Assembly (NCBI GenBank): GCA_020697255.1
Contig: JAJFBE010000003.1
Coordinates: 1 to 64,000, forward strand
Source: Burkholderiales bacterium
Lineage (GTDB): Bacteria; Pseudomonadota; Gammaproteobacteria; Burkholderiales; UBA11063
DNA length: 64,000 nucleotides
Direction of reading: 5' to 3'
Part shown: piece by piece, positions 19,527 to 31,006 of the stretch
Numbering within the stretch: position 1 is the first letter of the stretch
Layout: every line of letters begins with the position of its first letter
Position numbers and translations under genes: made by a program
The notes under the pieces: model-generated
Database searches by the model: none
What the model was told of the DNA's origin: nothing
What the model saw: only the letters and a program-made list of their open reading frames with translations

Positions 19527-20024
19527 ATGAGCTTAAATCTGGAAAGCAAAAAAACGGTCGTAGCGGGCGTATCAAAAACGCTAAATACTGCACAAACAGT
19601 TGTTCTTGCTGAGTATCAGGGAGTTACGGTTGCACAGATGACCGCGCTTCGTGCCAATGCCAGGAAGTCAGATGTTTATTTACATGTATTGAAGAATACA
19701 TTAGCACGTATTGCGGTTAAAGATACTAAGTTTGCACCATTGGCTGACAAAATGTCAGGTCAGTTGGTGTATGCTATATCTGAAGATGCGGTTGCTGCTG
19801 CAAAAGTTGTAAACGATTTCGCGAAGTCAAATGAGGCTTTGAAAATTGTTGCAGGTCAGTATAATGAAAAACTACTTGATGTAGTTGAAGTAAAAAAACT
19901 GGCATCAATTCCAAGCCGTAATGAGCTGTTGGCTCAAGTAATGGGTGTTATGCAACAAATTCCAGCTAGCTTTGTTCGCGTTGTTGCTGCAATTAGAGAT
20001 CAAAAAGAGACTGCTGCAGCTTAA
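19527..20024 (+). CDS. rplJ: Ribosomal protein L10
   Basis: 165 aa. L10 is the base of the ribosomal stalk and binds L7/L12 dimers through its C-terminal helix. MSLNLESKKTVVAGVSKTL and VVLAEYQGVTVAQMTALRAN, with VLKNTLARIAV, are typical. A TAGGAG ribosome site lies about 10 bases before the ATG. It is preceded by the L10 leader, which probably controls it and rplL together. Confidence 0.98.
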   Translation: MSLNLESKKTVVAGVSKTLNTAQTVVLAEYQGVTVAQMTALRANARKSDVYLHVLKNTLARIAVKDTKFAPLADKMSGQLVYAISEDAVAAAKVVNDFAKSNEALKIVAGQYNEKLLDVVEVKKLASIPSRNELLAQVMGVMQQIPASFVRVVAAIRDQKETAAA

Positions 20025-20069
20025 AAAAGCTTGCAGATAGTGTATTAACTTTTAAATAAAGGGTCAAAA

Positions 20070-20444
20070 ATGGCTATATCAAGACAAGAAATCATTGAAT
20101 CAATATCTCAGATGACAGTAATTGATTTATCTGATCTAGTGAAAGAAATGGAAGAAAAATTTGGTGTTTCTGCTGCTGCTGTTGCTGTTGCAGGAGCTGC
20201 ACCGGGAGCTGCTGCTGCAGTTGCTGAAGAAAAAACTGAATTTGATGTTATTTTAACAGAAGCTGGTGCAAATAAAGTAGCGGCTATTAAAGTGGTTCGT
20301 GAAATTACCGGTTTAGGTTTAGCTGAAGCTAAAGCTGCGGTAGAAGCTGCACCTAAGGCTATCAAAGAAGGTGTTTCAAAAGCTGATGCTGAAGCACTAT
20401 TGAAGAAAATTACTGAAGCTGGCGCTAAAGGCGAAATCAAGTAA
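20070..20444 (+). CDS. rplL: Ribosomal protein L7/L12
   Basis: 124 aa. An N-terminal dimerisation domain, an Ala-rich flexible hinge ([17 protein letters not shown], about residues 37-54) and a C-terminal factor-binding domain with [20 protein letters not shown]. It recruits translation GTPases. A hairpin lies between it and rpoB, as in E. coli where partial termination lowers rpoBC expression. Confidence 0.98.
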   Translation: MAISRQEIIESISQMTVIDLSDLVKEMEEKFGVSAAAVAVAGAAPGAAAAVAEEKTEFDVILTEAGANKVAAIKVVREITGLGLAEAKAAVEAAPKAIKEGVSKADAEALLKKITEAGAKGEIK

Positions 20445-20489
20445 ACACAGTGCATTATACCTGGGCAATGTGCTTGGGTATAGAATCAA

Positions 20490-20513
20490 CCCTCATCATT
20501 TTATTGATGAGGG
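20490..20513 (+). terminator. rplL-rpoB intergenic attenuator-like hairpin
   Basis: CCCTCATC (20490-20497) pairs with GATGAGGG (20506-20513) over an 8-nt loop and is followed by CATTCTTGTTT, a weak T-rich tail. Its place between rplL and rpoB matches the known partial terminator of this operon in E. coli. Confidence 0.65.
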
Positions 20514-20566
20514 CATTCTTGTTTCTACAGGGTAACTAAGAGAAAACAGCAATAATTAAAGCTGTT

Positions 20567-20586
20567 ATTTCTGCGGATGCGGGAAT
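20567..20586. repeat. dRS3-like repeat in the rplL-rpoB spacer
   Basis: ATTTCTGCGGATGCGGGAAT followed by CCAATT, similar to the copy at 17745-17764. It lies between the attenuator hairpin and rpoB. Confidence 0.5.
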
Positions 20587-20676
20587 CCAATTAAGGGTAA
20601 TTATTTCTGTTTTCTTTTTCCTAAACTAGAGTCCTGTTTTTAGATGACAGGCGCTATCATGAGAGGTTTAAAATCT

Positions 20677-23600
20677 ATGCCTTATTCTTTTACTGAAAAA
20701 AAGCGTATTCGCAAAAGTTTTGCGAAACAAAGTTCAGCAACTAATGTTCCATATTTACTTGCAATGCAAAATGATTCCTATGAGGATTTTTTGCAAAAAG
20801 ATGTAGCGCCCACCAAAAGGTTAAACGTTGGTTTGCAAAAAGCATTTAATGATGTGTTCCCGATTACTTCAAACAATGGTTCTATACGTCTGGAATTTTT
20901 GAGCTATTCACTAACGGATCCTGTTTTTGATGTGCGCGAATGTTTACTACGCGGTGTATCCTATTCTGGCAAATTGCATGCAAAAATAAGGTTGACGGTA
21001 TTTGATAGAGAAAGTGATTTAAAAAAGATTCTTCATACTGCAGAAGAAAATGTATATATGGGCGAAGTACCATTTATGACTGAGAGCTGCTCATTTATTA
21101 TCAATGGTAATGAGCGTGTAGTAGTGTCCCAGCTGCACAGGTCGCCAGGGGTATATTTTGAACATGATAATGGTAAAAATCACTCAGCCAATAAATTGTT
21201 ATATTCTTCAAGAATTATTCCATATCGTGGTAGTTGGTTAGATTTAGAGTTTGATGCAAAGGATTTAATATATTTTCGTATTGATAAACGCCGCAAAATG
21301 AATGTGACGTTATTAATAAAAGCCCTTGGACTTAGCCGTGATGAAATTTTAGATATATTCTATGATAAAGACAATTATGCAATAAAGCGTGGTAAATTAT
21401 ATAAAACTATTATTGCCGAGCGTTTAAAAGGCGAAGTTGCTCGTTTTGATATTGTTGATAAAGATGGTAAGGCAATTGTAAATAAAGATAAAAAAATTAC
21501 TAGCAAACAAATTTTTGATTTGGACAAAGCCGGTATCAAAGATGTTGTAGTACCAAGTGAGGATTTAATCGGTAGAATTTTAGGTAATGATTTAATTGAT
21601 GCAGATACCGGAGAAGTTATTGCCAAATCAAATGTTATTATTACTGAAGATTTGGTAAAACAAGTTTTGGATGGTAATATCAAATCAATTCAAACTTTGT
21701 ACATAAATGATCTGGAGCATGGATCTTATCTGGCGGATACGCTACGTGATGAAGAAAATGGCAAAGAAACTGCGGATAATGTGGTAGAAGCAATCCATCA
21801 AATTTATAAGATGATGCGCCCCGGTGAGCCTTATTCAGAAGAAATAGCCGCTACTGTATTTAACCGTACCTTTTTTAGCCCGGAAACTTACGATTTATCG
21901 CTTGTGGGTAGGTTTAAGTTTAATTCCCGGACATATAAAAATGAATTGGATGCTAAAACGCCAAAATGGTTTAAGCGCTTTTTGGAAAATACTCCGGCAT
22001 CCCTTGATGATAGCGTGATTTTAAATCGTGCTGATATACTGGTTTCTTTGGCGATATTAATTGAGCTACGTAATGGTCGAGGCGTTATTGATGATATTGA
22101 CCATTTGGGTAACCGTCGTATTCGTGGGGTTGGTGAATTGGTTGAAAACCAATTCCGTCTTGGTTTATCCAGAATTGATAAAGCAGTAAAAGATAAATTG
22201 ACTCAAAATTTAGAAGAAAAAGATTTATTGCCAAATAAATTAATTAGTGCTAAACCGATTACTTCAAGCTTGAAGGATTTTTTCTCTACCAGTCAGTTAT
22301 CACAATTTATGGATCATACAAATCCTTTATCTGAAATCACACATAAGCGTCGTATTTCAGCTTTAGGGCCTGGTGGATTAACCCGTGATCGTGCCGGTTT
22401 TGAAGTACGTGACGTACACGTCACTCATTATGGCCGTGTATGCCCGATTGAAACTCCGGAAGGGCAAAACATTGGTTTGATTAACTCACTATCTATCTAC
22501 GCTAGGCCAAATAAGCACGGATTTTTAGAAACTCCATATCGTGTTGTTAAAGATGGCAAGGTAACCAATGATATTGATTATTTATCTGCAATTGATGAGG
22601 CTAAGTTTATTATTGCTCAGGCAAACGCCAGGTTAGATGGCACAAATAAATTTGTAGATGAACTGGTTACAGCCCGTCAAAAAGGTGAAACGACAATGGT
22701 TCCATCTGGTTCTGTTGATTATATGGATGTGGCAACTAATCAGGTTGTATCAGTTGCCGCTTCACTTATCCCGTTTTTGGAACATGATGATGCAAACCGT
22801 GCATTGATGGGTTCTAACATGCAGCGTCAGGGTGTTCCGTGTATACGTGCCGACCGTCCTTTGGTGGGTACCGGGATGGAACGGGTTGCTGCTATTGATT
22901 CGGGAACTGTCTTAGTTGCTAAGCGTGGTGGTGTTGTAGATTATGTAGATGGCAGCCGTATTATTATTAAAGTAAATGATAAGGAAATCACCGGAAATGA
23001 TTTGGGGGTTGATATTTACAATCTGATTAAATATATCAGAAGTAACCAAAATACCTGTCTAAATCAAAAACCGATTGTAAAAGTTGGTGATGTATTAAAT
23101 GCTGGGGATATCATTGCTGATGGTTCTGCAACAGACCTAGGTGAATTAGCTGTTGGTCAAAATGTTTTGGTGGCCTTTATGCCATGGAATGGATACAATT
23201 TTGAGGATTCTATTTTAGTTTCTGAGAAGCTAATTGCATCAGATAAGTATACTTCAATTCATATTGAAGAGTTATCGGTTGTTGCTCGTGAGACCAAGCA
23301 AGGCCCTGAAGATATTACTCGTGATATTCCTAATTTATCTCAGACTCAGCTAGCCAGGCTTGATGAGACCGGAATTGTACATATTGGAGCTGAAGTAACT
23401 CCGGGAGATGTATTGGTTGGTAAAGTTACACCTAAAGGTGAATTGCAGCTGACTCCGGAAGAGAAGTTACTAAGAGCAATTTTTGGTGAGAAAGCATCTG
23501 ATGTAAAAGATACTTCATTACGTGTACCGGTTGGAATACATGGTACGGTTATTGATGTACAGGTGTTTAACCGTGATGGTTCAAAACAAGATGCAAGAAG

Positions 23601-24807
23601 CTTAGAGATTATTGATCGTGACTTAAAAAAATATCGTCAGGATCTAAATGATCAGATGAATATTATTGAAGCTGATGCACTAAACCGTGTAGCTAATTTA
23701 CTGGTTGGTTGTATACAAACCGGCAAAAAAACTGCAATTACGAAAGAAGAGTTAGACAGCTTTAAAGATCAGCGTGAATGGTTTAACATTAAAGTAAAAG
23801 ATGAAGAAGTTACGGCACAGATAACTTCTATTGCCAAGGCTGTGGCTGATAAAAAATCTGACTTAGATGCAAAATACAAAATACAAAAAGAAAAATTATA
23901 CCAGGGTGTTGACTTGCCAAATGGTGTGATTAAAATGGTAAAAGTATTTGTGGCGATTAAACGTAGATTACAGCCTGGAGACAAGATGGCTGGTCGTCAT
24001 GGTAATAAAGGTGTAATTTCTAAGGTATTGCCGGTAGAAGATATGCCATATATGGCTGATGGTAGAACTGTTGATGTAGTTTTAAATCCAATCGGTGTAC
24101 CATCGCGTATGAATATCGGTCAGATTTTAGAGGTGCATTTAGGTTTGGCAGCCAAAGGCTTGGGTGACAAGATTGACACAATGCTACGTCAGGAGCGTAA
24201 TTTAAAAGAAGTACGCAAATTTATAAATGATGTATACAACGTATCTGGTAAGCCGGAAGATGTTAGTAGCCTATCCGATACTGAGTTATTAGAGCTAGCA
24301 AATAATCTAAAATCAGGTGTGCCGTTTGCAACCCCGGTTTTTGATGGCGCCAAAGAATCTGAAATTAAAACTATGTTAAAAATGGCTGATCTACCAGAAT
24401 CCGGCCAGTTAACGTTATATGATGGTAGAACCGGAACTCCGTTTGATCGTCAAGTTACAGTTGGTTATATGTATGTACTACGCTTACATCATTTGGTTGA
24501 TGAAAAAGTTCATGCACGTTCAACAGGGCCATACTCACTAGTTACGCAACAACCGTTAGGTGGTAAAGCACAGCTTGGTGGCCAGCGCTTTGGTGAGATG
24601 GAGGTGTGGGCACTTGAGGCATATGGTGCAGCTTATACTCTGCAAGAGATGTTAACGGTTAAATCGGATGACATTGAAGGCAGGACTATTATGTATGAAA
24701 ACTTATTAGAAGGTGAACATAAGATTTCTGCTGACGTACCGGAAGCGTTTAAAGTATTGACTCGTGAAGTACGTGCCTTAGCTTTGGATATGGAACTAGA
24801 AGAGTAA
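20677..24807 (+). CDS. rpoB: RNA polymerase subunit beta
   Basis: 1376 aa. The start at ATG 20677 gives [18 protein letters not shown], equivalent to E. coli [15 protein letters not shown]; the frame is open 11 codons further upstream. The rifampicin region reads [20 protein letters not shown] then [12 protein letters not shown]. The positions equal to E. coli Asp516, His526 and Ser531 are wild type, while 517 and 518 are His-Thr. It forms the catalytic core with beta-prime and is 18 bp upstream of rpoC. Confidence 0.98.
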   Translation: MPYSFTEKKRIRKSFAKQSSATNVPYLLAMQNDSYEDFLQKDVAPTKRLNVGLQKAFNDVFPITSNNGSIRLEFLSYSLTDPVFDVRECLLRGVSYSGKLHAKIRLTVFDRESDLKKILHTAEENVYMGEVPFMTESCSFIINGNERVVVSQLHRSPGVYFEHDNGKNHSANKLLYSSRIIPYRGSWLDLEFDAKDLIYFRIDKRRKMNVTLLIKALGLSRDEILDIFYDKDNYAIKRGKLYKTIIAERLKGEVARFDIVDKDGKAIVNKDKKITSKQIFDLDKAGIKDVVVPSEDLIGRILGNDLIDADTGEVIAKSNVIITEDLVKQVLDGNIKSIQTLYINDLEHGSYLADTLRDEENGKETADNVVEAIHQIYKMMRPGEPYSEEIAATVFNRTFFSPETYDLSLVGRFKFNSRTYKNELDAKTPKWFKRFLENTPASLDDSVILNRADILVSLAILIELRNGRGVIDDIDHLGNRRIRGVGELVENQFRLGLSRIDKAVKDKLTQNLEEKDLLPNKLISAKPITSSLKDFFSTSQLSQFMDHTNPLSEITHKRRISALGPGGLTRDRAGFEVRDVHVTHYGRVCPIETPEGQNIGLINSLSIYARPNKHGFLETPYRVVKDGKVTNDIDYLSAIDEAKFIIAQANARLDGTNKFVDELVTARQKGETTMVPSGSVDYMDVATNQVVSVAASLIPFLEHDDANRALMGSNMQRQGVPCIRADRPLVGTGMERVAAIDSGTVLVAKRGGVVDYVDGSRIIIKVNDKEITGNDLGVDIYNLIKYIRSNQNTCLNQKPIVKVGDVLNAGDIIADGSATDLGELAVGQNVLVAFMPWNGYNFEDSILVSEKLIASDKYTSIHIEELSVVARETKQGPEDITRDIPNLSQTQLARLDETGIVHIGAEVTPGDVLVGKVTPKGELQLTPEEKLLRAIFGEKASDVKDTSLRVPVGIHGTVIDVQVFNRDGSKQDARSLEIIDRDLKKYRQDLNDQMNIIEADALNRVANLLVGCIQTGKKTAITKEELDSFKDQREWFNIKVKDEEVTAQITSIAKAVADKKSDLDAKYKIQKEKLYQGVDLPNGVIKMVKVFVAIKRRLQPGDKMAGRHGNKGVISKVLPVEDMPYMADGRTVDVVLNPIGVPSRMNIGQILEVHLGLAAKGLGDKIDTMLRQERNLKEVRKFINDVYNVSGKPEDVSSLSDTELLELANNLKSGVPFATPVFDGAKESEIKTMLKMADLPESGQLTLYDGRTGTPFDRQVTVGYMYVLRLHHLVDEKVHARSTGPYSLVTQQPLGGKAQLGGQRFGEMEVWALEAYGAAYTLQEMLTVKSDDIEGRTIMYENLLEGEHKISADVPEAFKVLTREVRALALDMELEE

Positions 24808-24825
24808 TTGTGTTGAGGAATAAAA

Positions 24826-27800
24826 ATGTTAGATTTAGGTAATTTACTAATCAATAAAAAAGACTCTAATGAAAGTTATGGTCGCATTCGCATCGGGTTG
24901 GCTTCTCCTGATAAAATTCGCTCATGGTCATATGGTGAGATTAAAAAGCCAGAGACAATCAACTATAGAACTCTTCGCCCTGAGCGCGATGGTTTATTTT
25001 GTGCCAGGATTTTTGGCCCAATAAAAGATTATGAGTGTTTATGTGGTAAATATAAGCGCATCAAACATCGTGGTGTTGTTTGTGAAAAGTGTGGCGTTGA
25101 AGTTACTCTATCTAAGGTTAGACGCGAGCGCATGGGGCATATTGAACTTGCCTCCCCTGTTGCCCATATTTGGTTTTTAAAATCATTACCATCGCGTATG
25201 GGTATGGTTTTGGATATGCCGCTTAGAGATATCGAGCATGTGCTATATTTTGAGGCTTATGCGGTAATTGAGGTTCTAGATCGTATTGATCCTCCACTTC
25301 ATCCTAAAGATAATAAGACTCTAATCAAACGTGGTGATATTCTTTCCCCTGAGCAATATAATATGCTAATTGATTCGGATGTACAAGAAAAAATCAAGGT
25401 TGGTATTGGGGCGGAAGCTGTGCGCGAGATGCTGCAAGGGATTGATGTTGAGTCAACCATTGAGAGTATCAAGGAAGAAATGGCGGTTACCAAATCAGAT
25501 ACTAATTTGAAAAAAATGGCTAAGCGCCTAAAAGTCCTTGAAGGCTTCAAACGTTCTGAAATGAAACCGGAGTGGATGATTATGGATGTTATTCCGGTAT
25601 TACCACCGGATTTACGTCCTTTGGTAGCCCTAGATGGCGGACGTTTTGCAACTAGTGACCTAAACGATTTATACCGCCGGGTGATTAACCGTAACAACCG
25701 TTTACGTAAATTAATTAATTTACGTGCGCCGGAGATTATCTTGCGTAACGAAAGGCGTATGTTGCAAGAAGCGGTAGATTCGCTATTTGATAATGGTAAG
25801 CGTGGTAAAGTGATTACCGGTGCGAATAAGCGCCCATTAAAATCATTAGCTGAAATGATTAAGGGTAAGAACGGACGTTTTAGGCAAAACTTACTAGGTA
25901 AACGTGTAGATTATTCTGGCCGTTCAGTAATTACTGTTGGACCGACTTTAAGGTTATATCAATGTGGTTTACCAAAAGTTATGGCGCTAGAATTATTCAA
26001 ACCATTTGTATTTCATAAATTACAGGCAATTGGTGCAGCAGCATCAATTAAATATGCTAAACGGATGGTTGAGGATGAGCATCCGATAGTTTGGGATATC
26101 CTGGAAGAAGTAATTCGTGAACATCCGATTTTACTAAACCGTGCGCCTACCTTACATAGGTTGGGTATTCAGGCGTTTGAGCCAATATTAATTGAAGGTA
26201 AGGCTATTCAGCTACATCCGTTAGTATGTTCTGCATTTAACGCCGACTTTGACGGTGACCAGATGGCAACACACGTGCCGCTTAGTATAGAGGCACAAAT
26301 GGAAGCACGTACATTGATGATGGCATCAAATAATGTTTTATCACCTGCAAACGGTGAGCCGATTATTGTTCCATCCCAGGATATCATCTTAGGTCTATAT
26401 TATATGACTCGTGAGAAAATAAATGACTTAGGCGATGGGTCAATTTTTGCTAACGTTAAAGATTTGGAGCGTGCTTACCAAACTGAAAATGTTGGTTTAC
26501 ATGCCAAGATTACAGTTAGATTAAAAGAGTGGCATAGAAATAGTGATGGAGTATTAGAAGAGCAGTTGATCCGCCGTAACACTACAGTTGGCCGTGCGCT
26601 ATTGTCGGTGATTTTACCGCGTGGGTTAGATTTTGACCTGATTGATCGTCCATTGAAGAAAAAAGATGTAGCCAAACTAATTAACGTAGCATTTCGTAAA
26701 TGTGGTGTAAAAGATACGGTAATTTTTGCCGATCACTTAATGTATACCGGGTTTACTTATTCTACTCGTGGCGGGATTTCTGTGTGTGTAAATGACATGC
26801 ATATTCCTACGACTAAAGAGCTAAAAATCGGTGCGGCACAAAAAGAAGTTGAAGCAATTACCAAGCAATACCAGGATGGGTTGGTAACCCAGGGTGAGCG
26901 TTATAATAAGGTAATTGATATCTGGGGCAGATGTGGTGATGATATCGCTAAAGTATTAATGAGCGAGTTATCCAAAGAAGAAGCTACAGATGCACAAGGT
27001 AAGACGGTGCAGCAAGATTCTTTTAACTCAATCTTTATGATGGCTGATTCTGGTGCCCGGGGTTCAATTGCCCAGATTAAACAGTTATCCGGTATGCGGG
27101 GATTGATGTCACGACCTGATGGTTCTATTATGGAAACGCCAATTACTGCAAATTTCCGTGAAGGATTAAATGTATCACAATACTTTATTTCTACCCATGG
27201 TGCCCGTAAAGGTCTATCTGATACGGCATTAAAAACTGCAAACTCCGGTTATCTGACAAGACGTTTGGTTGATGTTACGCATGACTTGGTAATTACTGAA
27301 GAAGATTGCGGAACCAGTAACGGGGTACTAATGAAGTCAGTTATCCAAGGCGGTGATGTTATTGAATCACTTAGGGACAGAATACTTGGTCGTGTAGCAA
27401 GTTCTGACATTATTAATCCGGATACCGGAAAAGTATTAATTGAATCAGGTAGCCTGATTGATGAACATATGGTAGATTTGGTTGATACGGCTAATATTGA
27501 TGAAGTTATGGTAAGAACTCCATTAACGTGTGAGACTCGTTATGGCCTATGTGCTAAATGTTATGGGCGTGATTTGGCCAGGGGTTACCAGGTAAATATT
27601 GGTGAAGCTGTGGGTATTATTGCAGCTCAGTCAATTGGTGAGCCGGGTACCCAGTTAACTATGCGGACATTCCATATCGGGGGTGCGGCTTCCCGTGCGG
27701 CATCGGTTAGCCAAATTGAGGCCAAATCTGCAGGTGTAGTACAGTACCAGGATTTACGCTATGTAACTAAACAAAATGGTGAGATGGTTGTTATTTCACG

Positions 27801-29115
27801 TTCGGCACAAATATCTATTTTAGATGCACATGGGCGTGAACGTGAGCAGCATAAATTGCAGTATGGCTCAATCATTTATTTTGCTCATGGGCAAACTGTA
27901 AAAGCCGGCAATAAGCTAGCTAGCTGGGATCCGCATGCACGACCTGTAGTTGCTGAATATTCCGGAAACATTGTATTAGAAAATGTAGAAGAAGGCGTTA
28001 CAGTTACTAAAGAAGCCGATGAAGTAACCGGTTTGACCACATTAAAAGTTATTGATCCGGCGAAAGTGAAGGGGACTAAGTCTAAAGATAAGAGTCTTCG
28101 CCCAATTGCCAGATTATTAGATGCTGAAGGTAAGGAAGTTAAAATTGCCGGTACAGATGTAGCGGTGATTATCAGCTTCCAGATCGGTGATATTATTACT
28201 GTTCGTGATGGCCAGGCGGTATCAGCCGGCGATGTAATTGCCAGAAAACCGCAAGAATCTTTAAAGACAAGGGATATTACCGGGGGTCTGCCACGTGTTG
28301 CCGAGTTATTTGAAGCACGTATTCCTAAAGATGCCGGAATGTTGGCGCCAATCTCTGGAATAGTATCATTCCTAAAAGAGACAAAAGGTAAGCATAAGGT
28401 ACGGGTAACTGCAAATAGTGGTGATTTTGTAGAAGTATCTATTCCTAAAGACAAGAACATTATGATTAATGATGGAGAATTTGTTGAGCGTGGCCAGATG
28501 ATTGTGGATGGTCCAGTTGATCCGCATGAACTATTAGCCATGAAGGGAATTGAAGAACTATCAAAATATATCGCATCCGAAATCCAGGAAGTATATCGCT
28601 TGCAGGGTGTAAAAATCAACGATAAGCATATTGAAGTAGTTGTACGTCAGATGTTACGTCGTGTGGTTATTGTTAATCCTGGCGATAGCAATATATATCT
28701 CGAAGGTGAGCACGCTGAGCGTGCTGCAGTGATGGATGAAAATGATATGTTAATCAGCCGTAACGAAAAACCAATTGAATTTAGAAATCTGTTACTTGGT
28801 ATTACCAAAGCATCGCTTTCTACTGATTCATTTATATCAGCAGCTTCGTTCCAGGAAACAACCAGGGTGTTAACGGAGTCTGCAGTAGCCGGACGTATCG
28901 ATTACTTGCGTGGTCTAAAAGAAAACGTAATTATGGGGCGTCTGATTCCTGCCGGTACTGGTTTGGCATATCATAAAGCACGCCGGAGCAATCTGGATGC
29001 TTTTGATAGCGACATCTTTGGTGATGAGATAGCTGATGCCTTAGAAGAAGCGGATACTTCTTCTGCATCGTTGGCATTAGATGTTTCAACTGATGATATC
29101 AGGCCTGATGCATAA
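24826..29115 (+). CDS. rpoC: RNA polymerase subunit beta-prime
   Basis: 1429 aa, close to E. coli's 1407. The N-terminal zinc site [20 protein letters not shown], the catalytic Mg loop NADFDGDQM, and the second zinc cluster (CGTSNG...[13 protein letters not shown]) are complete. RNA polymerase makes all cellular RNA. It ends the operon and is followed by a palindromic repeat and a strong terminator. Confidence 0.98.
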   Translation: MLDLGNLLINKKDSNESYGRIRIGLASPDKIRSWSYGEIKKPETINYRTLRPERDGLFCARIFGPIKDYECLCGKYKRIKHRGVVCEKCGVEVTLSKVRRERMGHIELASPVAHIWFLKSLPSRMGMVLDMPLRDIEHVLYFEAYAVIEVLDRIDPPLHPKDNKTLIKRGDILSPEQYNMLIDSDVQEKIKVGIGAEAVREMLQGIDVESTIESIKEEMAVTKSDTNLKKMAKRLKVLEGFKRSEMKPEWMIMDVIPVLPPDLRPLVALDGGRFATSDLNDLYRRVINRNNRLRKLINLRAPEIILRNERRMLQEAVDSLFDNGKRGKVITGANKRPLKSLAEMIKGKNGRFRQNLLGKRVDYSGRSVITVGPTLRLYQCGLPKVMALELFKPFVFHKLQAIGAAASIKYAKRMVEDEHPIVWDILEEVIREHPILLNRAPTLHRLGIQAFEPILIEGKAIQLHPLVCSAFNADFDGDQMATHVPLSIEAQMEARTLMMASNNVLSPANGEPIIVPSQDIILGLYYMTREKINDLGDGSIFANVKDLERAYQTENVGLHAKITVRLKEWHRNSDGVLEEQLIRRNTTVGRALLSVILPRGLDFDLIDRPLKKKDVAKLINVAFRKCGVKDTVIFADHLMYTGFTYSTRGGISVCVNDMHIPTTKELKIGAAQKEVEAITKQYQDGLVTQGERYNKVIDIWGRCGDDIAKVLMSELSKEEATDAQGKTVQQDSFNSIFMMADSGARGSIAQIKQLSGMRGLMSRPDGSIMETPITANFREGLNVSQYFISTHGARKGLSDTALKTANSGYLTRRLVDVTHDLVITEEDCGTSNGVLMKSVIQGGDVIESLRDRILGRVASSDIINPDTGKVLIESGSLIDEHMVDLVDTANIDEVMVRTPLTCETRYGLCAKCYGRDLARGYQVNIGEAVGIIAAQSIGEPGTQLTMRTFHIGGAASRAASVSQIEAKSAGVVQYQDLRYVTKQNGEMVVISRSAQISILDAHGREREQHKLQYGSIIYFAHGQTVKAGNKLASWDPHARPVVAEYSGNIVLENVEEGVTVTKEADEVTGLTTLKVIDPAKVKGTKSKDKSLRPIARLLDAEGKEVKIAGTDVAVIISFQIGDIITVRDGQAVSAGDVIARKPQESLKTRDITGGLPRVAELFEARIPKDAGMLAPISGIVSFLKETKGKHKVRVTANSGDFVEVSIPKDKNIMINDGEFVERGQMIVDGPVDPHELLAMKGIEELSKYIASEIQEVYRLQGVKINDKHIEVVVRQMLRRVVIVNPGDSNIYLEGEHAERAAVMDENDMLISRNEKPIEFRNLLLGITKASLSTDSFISAASFQETTRVLTESAVAGRIDYLRGLKENVIMGRLIPAGTGLAYHKARRSNLDAFDSDIFGDEIADALEEADTSSASLALDVSTDDIRPDA

Positions 29116-29121
29116 TATTGT

Positions 29122-29158
29122 CATTGCGTGCCAGGGTCAGCCTGGCGCGCGACAATGT
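29122..29158. repeat. Palindromic repeat after rpoC
   Basis: CATTGCGTGCCAGG and CCTGGCGCGCGACAATG surround GTCAG. The arms CATTG/CAATG and GCCAGG/CCTGGC pair. It resembles the CATTGCGAG...GCAATC type of bacterial repeat; a weaker relative is at 49693-49721. Confidence 0.5.
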
Positions 29159-29165
29159 TTCTGAC

Positions 29166-29185
29166 ATTACCGTAAAAACGGGAAT
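29166..29185. repeat. dRS3-like repeat upstream of the rpoC terminator
   Basis: ATTACCGTAAAAACGGGAAT followed by CTAGG. It forms the left half of a 70-bp unit that recurs at 29950-30019. Confidence 0.5.
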
Positions 29186-29198
29186 CTAGGTCCTCAAT

Positions 29199-29230
29199 AA
29201 AAAACGCCAGTCAAATGACTGGCGTTTTTT
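29199..29230 (+). terminator. Terminator of the rplK-rpoC operon
   Basis: AAAAAACGCCAGTCA and TGACTGGCGTTTTTT form a perfect 15-bp stem over a 2-base spacer, ending in six T. It is a strong bidirectional-type rho-independent terminator. Confidence 0.92.
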
Positions 29231-29277
29231 ATTTCGGGACCATACTAATGTTTCTTCAAGATTTAGATAGCAAAGTT

Positions 29278-29306
29278 TTGATGATGAGGCTATTTTATGC
29301 TATAAT
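29278..29306 (+). promoter_or_regulatory. Promoter of the mazEF-type pair
   Basis: TTGATG (29278-29283), 17 bp, then a perfect TATAAT (29301-29306), 31 bp before the antitoxin start. The element is placed between the operon terminator and the antitoxin, so the pair is an independent unit. Confidence 0.75.
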
Positions 29307-29337
29307 ATTGTTACCTCAAACAAATTTGGAGAAAATT

Positions 29338-29565
29338 ATGGTTGCAATCACATTAAATACGCATATTTCAACGCCAAGAGTAAAGAAGTATCGTGATAAT
29401 ATGCTCAAGCAGGGCTTTAAAAGAGTCCAGAAGTGGGTATTTGATTTAGATAACTCATCAATAAAAAAGCAACTTAAGCAAGATTTGAAAAATTATCATC
29501 GCACTCAAGAAATGAAGGAATGGGATGATCTTGCAGCAGAACAGTTTGCCAATCTTAAGGATTAA
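29338..29565 (+). CDS. MazE-family antitoxin (DUF3018 type)
   Basis: 75 aa, beginning MVAITLNTHISTPRVKKYRD. It has the pattern RVxxYRxxxxxQGxxxVQxWVxDxxxxxxxxxxxxD seen in DUF3018 antitoxins, whose C-terminal acidic end (AAEQFANLKD here) neutralises the toxin. The frame is open 41 codons upstream, but the ATG at 29338 has a GGAG ribosome site and follows the promoter. It lies 2 bp before the toxin gene. It probably also represses the operon. Confidence 0.85.
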   Translation: MVAITLNTHISTPRVKKYRDNMLKQGFKRVQKWVFDLDNSSIKKQLKQDLKNYHRTQEMKEWDDLAAEQFANLKD

Positions 29566-29567
29566 GT

Positions 29568-29939
29568 ATGCGGCTTTCAGGTACTACTACCGGTTACGAT
29601 AAACTAATTAAGCGTGGAAATATAGTAATTCTTAATCTAGGCAACAATGTTGGAAAGCCGAGGCCTGCTGTTATTATACAGGCTGATATTCTTAATGATG
29701 AAATGAAACTTGCAACGACAATTGTAATTCCATTAAGTTCTGAAATTCAGAATATGCATGTCATTCGTTATATCATTGAGCCTAGTGCAAAAAATGGATT
29801 GCAGATTATTTCTCAGGCAATGATTGAAAAAGTCATGCAAATTGAAAAGTCGAAAATTCAAAAAGTAATTGGACAAATTACTAAAAAACAATTAGATGAA
29901 ATTGAATCACGGTTACTAGCAGTCTTGGGTATACGGTAG
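29568..29939 (+). CDS. MazF/PemK-type mRNA interferase toxin
   Basis: 123 aa. RGNIVILNLGNNVGKPRPAV followed by IIQADILN is the MazF core with the conserved R-G-x-I-V and KPRPAV stretches. PLSSE and the C-terminal helix (ITKKQLDEIESRLLAVLG) are also typical. The family cuts single-stranded RNA when the antitoxin is degraded. It follows the DUF3018 antitoxin and the pair is flanked by near-duplicate terminators. Confidence 0.9.
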   Translation: MRLSGTTTGYDKLIKRGNIVILNLGNNVGKPRPAVIIQADILNDEMKLATTIVIPLSSEIQNMHVIRYIIEPSAKNGLQIISQAMIEKVMQIEKSKIQKVIGQITKKQLDEIESRLLAVLGIR

Positions 29940-29951
29940 GGTAATTATATC

Positions 29952-29971
29952 ACTCCTGCGTATGCAGGGAT
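29952..29971. repeat. dRS3-like repeat downstream of the toxin
   Basis: ACTCCTGCGTATGCAGGGAT followed by CCATG. It begins the second copy of the repeat-plus-terminator unit. Confidence 0.5.
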
Positions 29972-29984
29972 CCATGTCCTAAAT

Positions 29985-30015
29985 AAAAAAGCCAGTCAAA
30001 TGACATGGCTTTTTT
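29985..30015 (+). terminator. Terminator of the toxin-antitoxin pair
   Basis: AAAAAAGCCAGTCA and TGACATGGCTTTTTT pair with a single bulged base and end in a T-run. It is almost identical to the rpoC terminator at 29199-29230. Confidence 0.88.
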
Positions 30016-30061
30016 ATTTACTATAATGTGAAGTTATGCTCTAATTAGCGATACTTGCTCA

Positions 30062-30331
30062 TTACTCTTTACTTATGACTTGGCCAATCATATTAAGATC
30101 TTTTTCTGTACAAGCCGTTGATAGTGACTGGCATGGTTGATCAATAGGCTTCCATGATGCTACTATTTTTCCATTACTCTCGCTATGTGTCTTGCAACAT
30201 TTATATGAAATAGTCTCAGTAGCGTTTCCATAAGGTCCGTATTCGTGCTCTACGCTTGCTTTCGAAAGCGCCCAACTACTTACAGCGCTAACACAAAAGA
30301 CTACTAATGAAACATATTTAAGTTTACGCAT
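30062..30331 (-). CDS. Small exported Cys-containing protein
   Basis: 89 aa, family not recognised. MRKLKYVSLVVFCVSAVSSWA is a signal peptide. The mature part of about 68 residues has four Cys (YKCCKTH, QPCQS, TACTE), which suggests disulphides in the periplasm or outside the cell. GAGG lies about 9 bases before the ATG. It stands alone on the minus strand. Confidence 0.65.
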   Translation of the reverse strand: MRKLKYVSLVVFCVSAVSSWALSKASVEHEYGPYGNATETISYKCCKTHSESNGKIVASWKPIDQPCQSLSTACTEKDLNMIGQVISKE

Positions 30332-30468
30332 AATTTTTACCTCAATATAATTTTAAAATCAAATAATTGTTACAGTCTAAACTGCAATTATATTCATAAG
30401 TATACCTGAAGTTCAGGTAAAATGCAATATCTATTTTTCTTAATGCTATTTTTGCTTTAAAAATGAAG

Positions 30469-30933
30469 CTATTTCAGATATAACTTCATGCCCTCATGAC
30501 TTGCTTCAAAGCCCAATAGTTCATAAAATCTTTTAGCCTCCAGCCGTTTTTTATTGGTAGTTAGCTGAACAATTGTTGCACCTAGTGATTTCCCATAATC
30601 AATAGCAGCTTTTATCATCCACTGACCAATTTTTTGCCCACGGTATTTTTCCAAAACCCGCACAGCCTCAATCTGCAGTCTGGTACTACCAATAAATGTA
30701 AGTGAAGGCATAATTGTAAGATGGCATGTAGCCACTATTTCACTACCATTTTCAACCACCATTAAATATTGATTTGGATCACTATCAATTTTTTTAAAAG
30801 CATCCAAATAAGCGACATTTAATTCATTACCAAATTCTTCACGAGCCTGTCCCAGGTTATCTTCGACTAGCATGGCAATAATTGTTTTTAAATCATCAAG
30901 GTATGCTTTACGGTAAGTAAATTTTTGGGTCAT
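30469..30933 (-). CDS. GNAT-family N-acetyltransferase
   Basis: 154 aa. The acetyl-CoA-binding motif A is IEAVRVLEKYRGQKIGQWMI (about residues 88-107), followed by GATIVQLTTNKKRLEAKRFY and ELLGFEAS, the usual beta-6/7 end of GNAT enzymes. The acceptor substrate cannot be told. It is downstream of the parvulin gene on the same strand but separated by a terminator, so it probably has its own promoter. Confidence 0.88.
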   Translation of the reverse strand: MTQKFTYRKAYLDDLKTIIAMLVEDNLGQAREEFGNELNVAYLDAFKKIDSDPNQYLMVVENGSEIVATCHLTIMPSLTFIGSTRLQIEAVRVLEKYRGQKIGQWMIKAAIDYGKSLGATIVQLTTNKKRLEAKRFYELLGFEASHEGMKLYLK

Positions 30934-30958
30934 AAATTATAACTCCTGTATACATAAA

Positions 30959-30986
30959 AAAATAGCGCCCATTCGGACGCTATTTT
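30959..30986 (-). terminator. Terminator of the parvulin gene
   Basis: AAAATAGCG (30959-30967) and CGCTATTTT (30978-30986) form the stem, extended by CC/GG. Read on the minus strand it ends in a T-rich run 20 bp after the gene. Confidence 0.8.
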
Positions 30987-31006
30987 AGTTAATTAAAGTT
31001 AGTAAA

